Shown here one piece after another: positions 39,345 through 41,133 of a DNA stretch of 41,133 bases. Origin of the DNA: Porticoccaceae bacterium. GTDB lineage: Bacteria > Pseudomonadota > Gammaproteobacteria > Pseudomonadales > Porticoccaceae. The notes below the pieces were generated by a model, which searched no databases, was not told where the DNA came from, and saw nothing but the letters and a program-made list of their open reading frames with translations. Both the position numbers and the translations under genes were made by a program. Location: NCBI GenBank assembly GCA_029250825.1, contig JAQXEN010000033.1, forward strand, positions 1-41,133. The letters run 5' to 3'. The stretch's first letter is position 1, and every line of letters begins with the position of its first letter.

Positions 39345-39363
39345 TTCTAATTCTCATTGATTT

Positions 39364-39393
39364 ATTTTAAAAATTTTTTTATTTTTTTTACAA
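39364..39393 (-). promoter_or_regulatory. Possible secondary promoter for the giant gene
   Basis: In the 71-bp gap after tolC there is TTGTAA (39393-39388), an 18-nt A/T-rich spacer and TAAAAT (39369-39364). The match is fair but lies in homopolymeric A/T tracts, so it may be chance. No hairpin terminator is visible in the gap. Confidence 0.3.
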
Positions 39394-39415
39394 ACTCGCT
39401 AGGCTGCGTAAAAAA

Positions 39416-40777
39416 CTACCGCTGACCGCTGGCGCTAGTTGATAACCACCCGTTGATAGATATCAAATCGTCCACCTGTAAATCACCCGCGGTGAACTTT
39501 AAACGCAGAGTATTGAGCACATAATCATAACGAGCTTTGGTTAGGGATTGCTTGGCCTGCGAGAGGTCTTGCTGGGTATCGAGCACATCTAAAATAGAAT
39601 TTTTACCGCCTCGATAACCTGAAGAATAGGTTTGCAATAAACGCTCCTGAGCCTTCACTGCTTGCCCCAGGGCTTCTATTTGAACTATCGCAGTATGAAC
39701 GCGATTGAAGGCATCCTGCGCTGCCCGCTCAACAGAGCGGCGCTTATCTTTTATATCTTCTACCACAGAAAGTTTTTTCTGAATTGCCTGGCGGATTTTA
39801 GAAGAGGTAGCACCGCCGGTGTAAATTGGCACATTGAGTTGCAGTTGAATATCGGCGTTATTAATATCGCTTCCGCCACCAAAAACTGAACCGTCTGTGA
39901 CCGTATCGAGGTCACTATAGACAAGGTTAACGGTTGGGTAGCGCGCAGCTTTCAGCGCAGACACTTCTTTCTCTGCAACATTAAGGGATAAAGTCATCGC
40001 CTGTAACTCAAGGTTTTGCCGAGCAGACATAGCGACCCATTCATCCGTTACATCAGGTATGGGCTTCTGGAATTCAATATCTGATCTTAGAGACGCAATG
40101 CTTACCGGTATCTCCCCCAACACTTCACGTAAAGCGTATCGGCTGTCATCGAGACGACTCTTTAGCTCAAATTCTTTACTCAGCGTGCTGAGATATCGTG
40201 CTCGAGCATCTTCCACATCCGCTGACATTCCTAAGCCACTCTTGAACTTGAGTTCAGAGAGACTCAAATGTTTGCTCATTGCAGTTTTCTCATCCTGCAC
40301 TGTGTCAAACTGGTCACCACGCTCTAAAACTAAAAAGTAACTTTCGGCGAGCCTTAACAACAGCTCCTGCTTAGCCAACTGATATTCAATCTCAGATTTA
40401 TTGACAAAGATTTTCGACTGTTTGTAGCGAGACCAGCGGGCGTAGTCAAAAATGGCCTGAGAAATACGGAAGCCCTTGGTGGTAGTGGTGTAATTGTCTT
40501 TACCGAGGTTAAAAACTGCATTGTCAGATTCATTGATAACTTGATCGGTGTTTTTATCCTCATAGTTGTAAGAAATAGTCGGCAGCAATTGCGCTCGGGT
40601 TTGCTTAATACTCTCAGCATCAGCAAGGTACCGATATTTAGCGGAAAGGTACTTGCCGTCTTGCTTCTCAGCAATCGCCCAAAGCCCAATTAGATCCTCG
40701 GCAGAGACCCTAGTTGCGGTAAAAATAAGAGCGGCTAACACAAAGCAACCGAAATATATTTTGCGAACTTGATTCAT
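39416..40777 (-). CDS. TolC-family outer-membrane channel protein (type I secretion)
   Basis: This 453-residue protein is a normal length for the TolC/OEP family. Residues 1-26 form a signal peptide with a basic start, a hydrophobic core and a VSA/ED cleavage site. The mature part has the long alternating helices of the OEP fold, with two internally related halves (about residues 30-240 and 250-440). The end carries family hallmarks: SILDVLDTQQDL, then YVLNTLRLKFTAGDL and a terminal INGWL. It should trimerise into an outer-membrane beta-barrel with a periplasmic tunnel and dock with an ABC exporter and a membrane-fusion protein, neither encoded in this window. A GAAGG ribosome-binding stretch lies about 10 nt before the ATG. 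The giant gene begins 71 bp after the TAG at 39416-39418 on the same strand, and I see no terminator between them, so co-transcription is plausible. The similarity to AggA/type I TolC proteins is from family knowledge; the link to this substrate is inferred from adjacency. Confidence 0.93.
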   Translation of the reverse strand: MNQVRKIYFGCFVLAALIFTATRVSAEDLIGLWAIAEKQDGKYLSAKYRYLADAESIKQTRAQLLPTISYNYEDKNTDQVINESDNAVFNLGKDNYTTTTKGFRISQAIFDYARWSRYKQSKIFVNKSEIEYQLAKQELLLRLAESYFLVLERGDQFDTVQDEKTAMSKHLSLSELKFKSGLGMSADVEDARARYLSTLSKEFELKSRLDDSRYALREVLGEIPVSIASLRSDIEFQKPIPDVTDEWVAMSARQNLELQAMTLSLNVAEKEVSALKAARYPTVNLVYSDLDTVTDGSVFGGGSDINNADIQLQLNVPIYTGGATSSKIRQAIQKKLSVVEDIKDKRRSVERAAQDAFNRVHTAIVQIEALGQAVKAQERLLQTYSSGYRGGKNSILDVLDTQQDLSQAKQSLTKARYDYVLNTLRLKFTAGDLQVDDLISINGWLSTSASGQR

Positions 40778-40886
40778 TGTTAGACTGCCTTCTTCTATTT
40801 TTTAAAATACTACAACCTGATGCGTCCAGCTGAGTTGGCACAGCTGAGCAAATCAAAGGCGCGATTAAGTGGTTTATCCATTTTCG

Positions 40887-40915
40887 AGTATCTTATGAAT
40901 ACCCTTGTATAGCAA
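40887..40915 (-). promoter_or_regulatory. Possible tolC promoter
   Basis: Reading the minus strand, TTGCTA (40915-40910) and GATACT (40892-40887) are separated by 17 nt. Each matches the sigma-70 consensus at four of six bases. The spacing is ideal and the position, about 110 bp before the ATG, is suitable, but the hexamers are weak. Confidence 0.35.
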
Positions 40916-40920
40916 GGTAT
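40899..40920. promoter_or_regulatory. Operator-like inverted repeat upstream of tolC
   Basis: The 22-bp stretch has arms ATACCCTTG and CAAGGTAT around a short TATAG centre, a near-perfect dyad with one extra base in one arm. It overlaps the possible -35 hexamer of tolC, so it could be a repressor or activator site. No cognate regulator gene lies in the window. Confidence 0.35.
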
Positions 40921-41010
40921 ATTGGCCTCTATACTCCAGCGGACGGGTGAATTAAACCCTGTCGTGAAACGATGATCTATGGTTGTAATAGCGGAAGGCT
41001 GAGACCGTTT
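40921..41010. other. Intergenic sequence without recognised features
   Basis: No gene, RNA or clear motif was recognised between the tolC regulatory region and the REP-like repeat. No gene is seen anywhere between 40778 and the right edge. Confidence 0.6.
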
Positions 41011-41133
41011 ACCCGCGTTCGAGATGACAGTAACCCTAACCTGTCATCCCGACAGAGCGCAGCGACGAGGGACCTCAAAACCTGAACCCACTCCCAAGCC
41101 CGAGATCTCTCACCTGCGCTCGAGATGACAGTA
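41011..41133. repeat. REP-like palindromic intergenic repeat
   Basis: The end GAGATGACAG at 41021-41030 recurs at 41122-41131, 101 bp apart. GATGACAG (41023-41030) pairs with CTGTCATC (41041-41048) across a 10-base loop. The segment 41041-41076 (CTGTCATCCCGAC...GAGGGACCTC) is roughly the inverted complement of 41101-41131. This TGTCATCCCG...GCGCAGCGA...GGAxCTC family of palindromic repeats is common between genes in many proteobacteria. The element may continue beyond the window. Confidence 0.65.

Noticed and set aside
1-39344. Several separate adjacent genes instead of one
   Set aside because: No in-frame stop was met at any checkpoint and no internal ribosome-binding-site/start/stop junction was seen; the frame phase is constant from 39344 to 59.
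39345-39415. Possible intrinsic terminator between tolC and the giant gene
   Set aside because: There are long A and T runs but no GC-rich hairpin before them.
40354-40689. 111-codon open frame inside tolC in another phase
   Set aside because: It overlaps the well-supported TolC coding sequence and has no recognisable features.

Overview
The window is dominated by one enormous gene on the minus strand. It starts at an ATG at 39344 and stays open to the left edge, so at least 13,114 codons are present and the C-terminus lies outside. Immediately upstream on the same strand, separated by 71 bp, is a TolC-family outer-membrane channel (40777 to 39416). The pairing suggests type I secretion: a giant Ca2+-binding RTX-like surface or secreted protein with its outer-membrane exit pore. 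No ABC transporter or membrane-fusion protein gene lies in the window. The signal peptide, TolC-type channel, moderate GC and RTX-rich composition point to a Gram-negative, probably marine gammaproteobacterium. That assignment is inference; no taxonomic marker is present.

The giant protein reads from right to left. The N-terminus has a basic stretch, a LEPR-XLL-like motif (MENRFLLSAD, residues 42-51) and a DUF4347 domain with LSHG and YGC motifs. From about 38.2 to 30 kb there are RTX-like blocks and dispersed copies of a module of about 85 residues that resembles the flagellin hook-IN motif. A matrixin/metzincin-like domain with HEVGHLLGFEH follows near 29.3 kb. From about 29 to 23.6 kb there are long beta-rich segments ending in a conserved-looking domain that holds two of the three cysteines I noticed. 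From 23.3 to 16 kb there are RTX blocks and paired modules. A mostly non-repetitive, helix-rich segment with an EF-hand-like loop covers 16.1-13.4 kb. It is followed by an exact-period 108-residue tandem repeat (12.7-12.0 kb), RTX, Calx-beta-like and PPC-like modules (11.5-9.1 kb), further tandem beta modules (7.5-6.6 and 3.0-1.95 kb), a canonical RTX nonapeptide block (about 1.1-0.84 kb), and an array of about 58-residue RTX-like units that runs off the window at position 1.

The right end (40778-41133) holds no gene. It carries a possible tolC promoter overlapped by a dyad, and a REP-like palindromic intergenic repeat.

Reading-frame continuity was checked at many points over the 39 kb. Codons beginning at 39344, 36539, 33992, 30794, 29309, 25457, 20342, 16319, 14273, 12671, 9539, 6959, 3989, 599 and 59 all fall in one phase and encode sensible, motif-bearing protein. 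Other open frames over the gene are shadows. Domain names rest on motif recognition by eye, without database searches.
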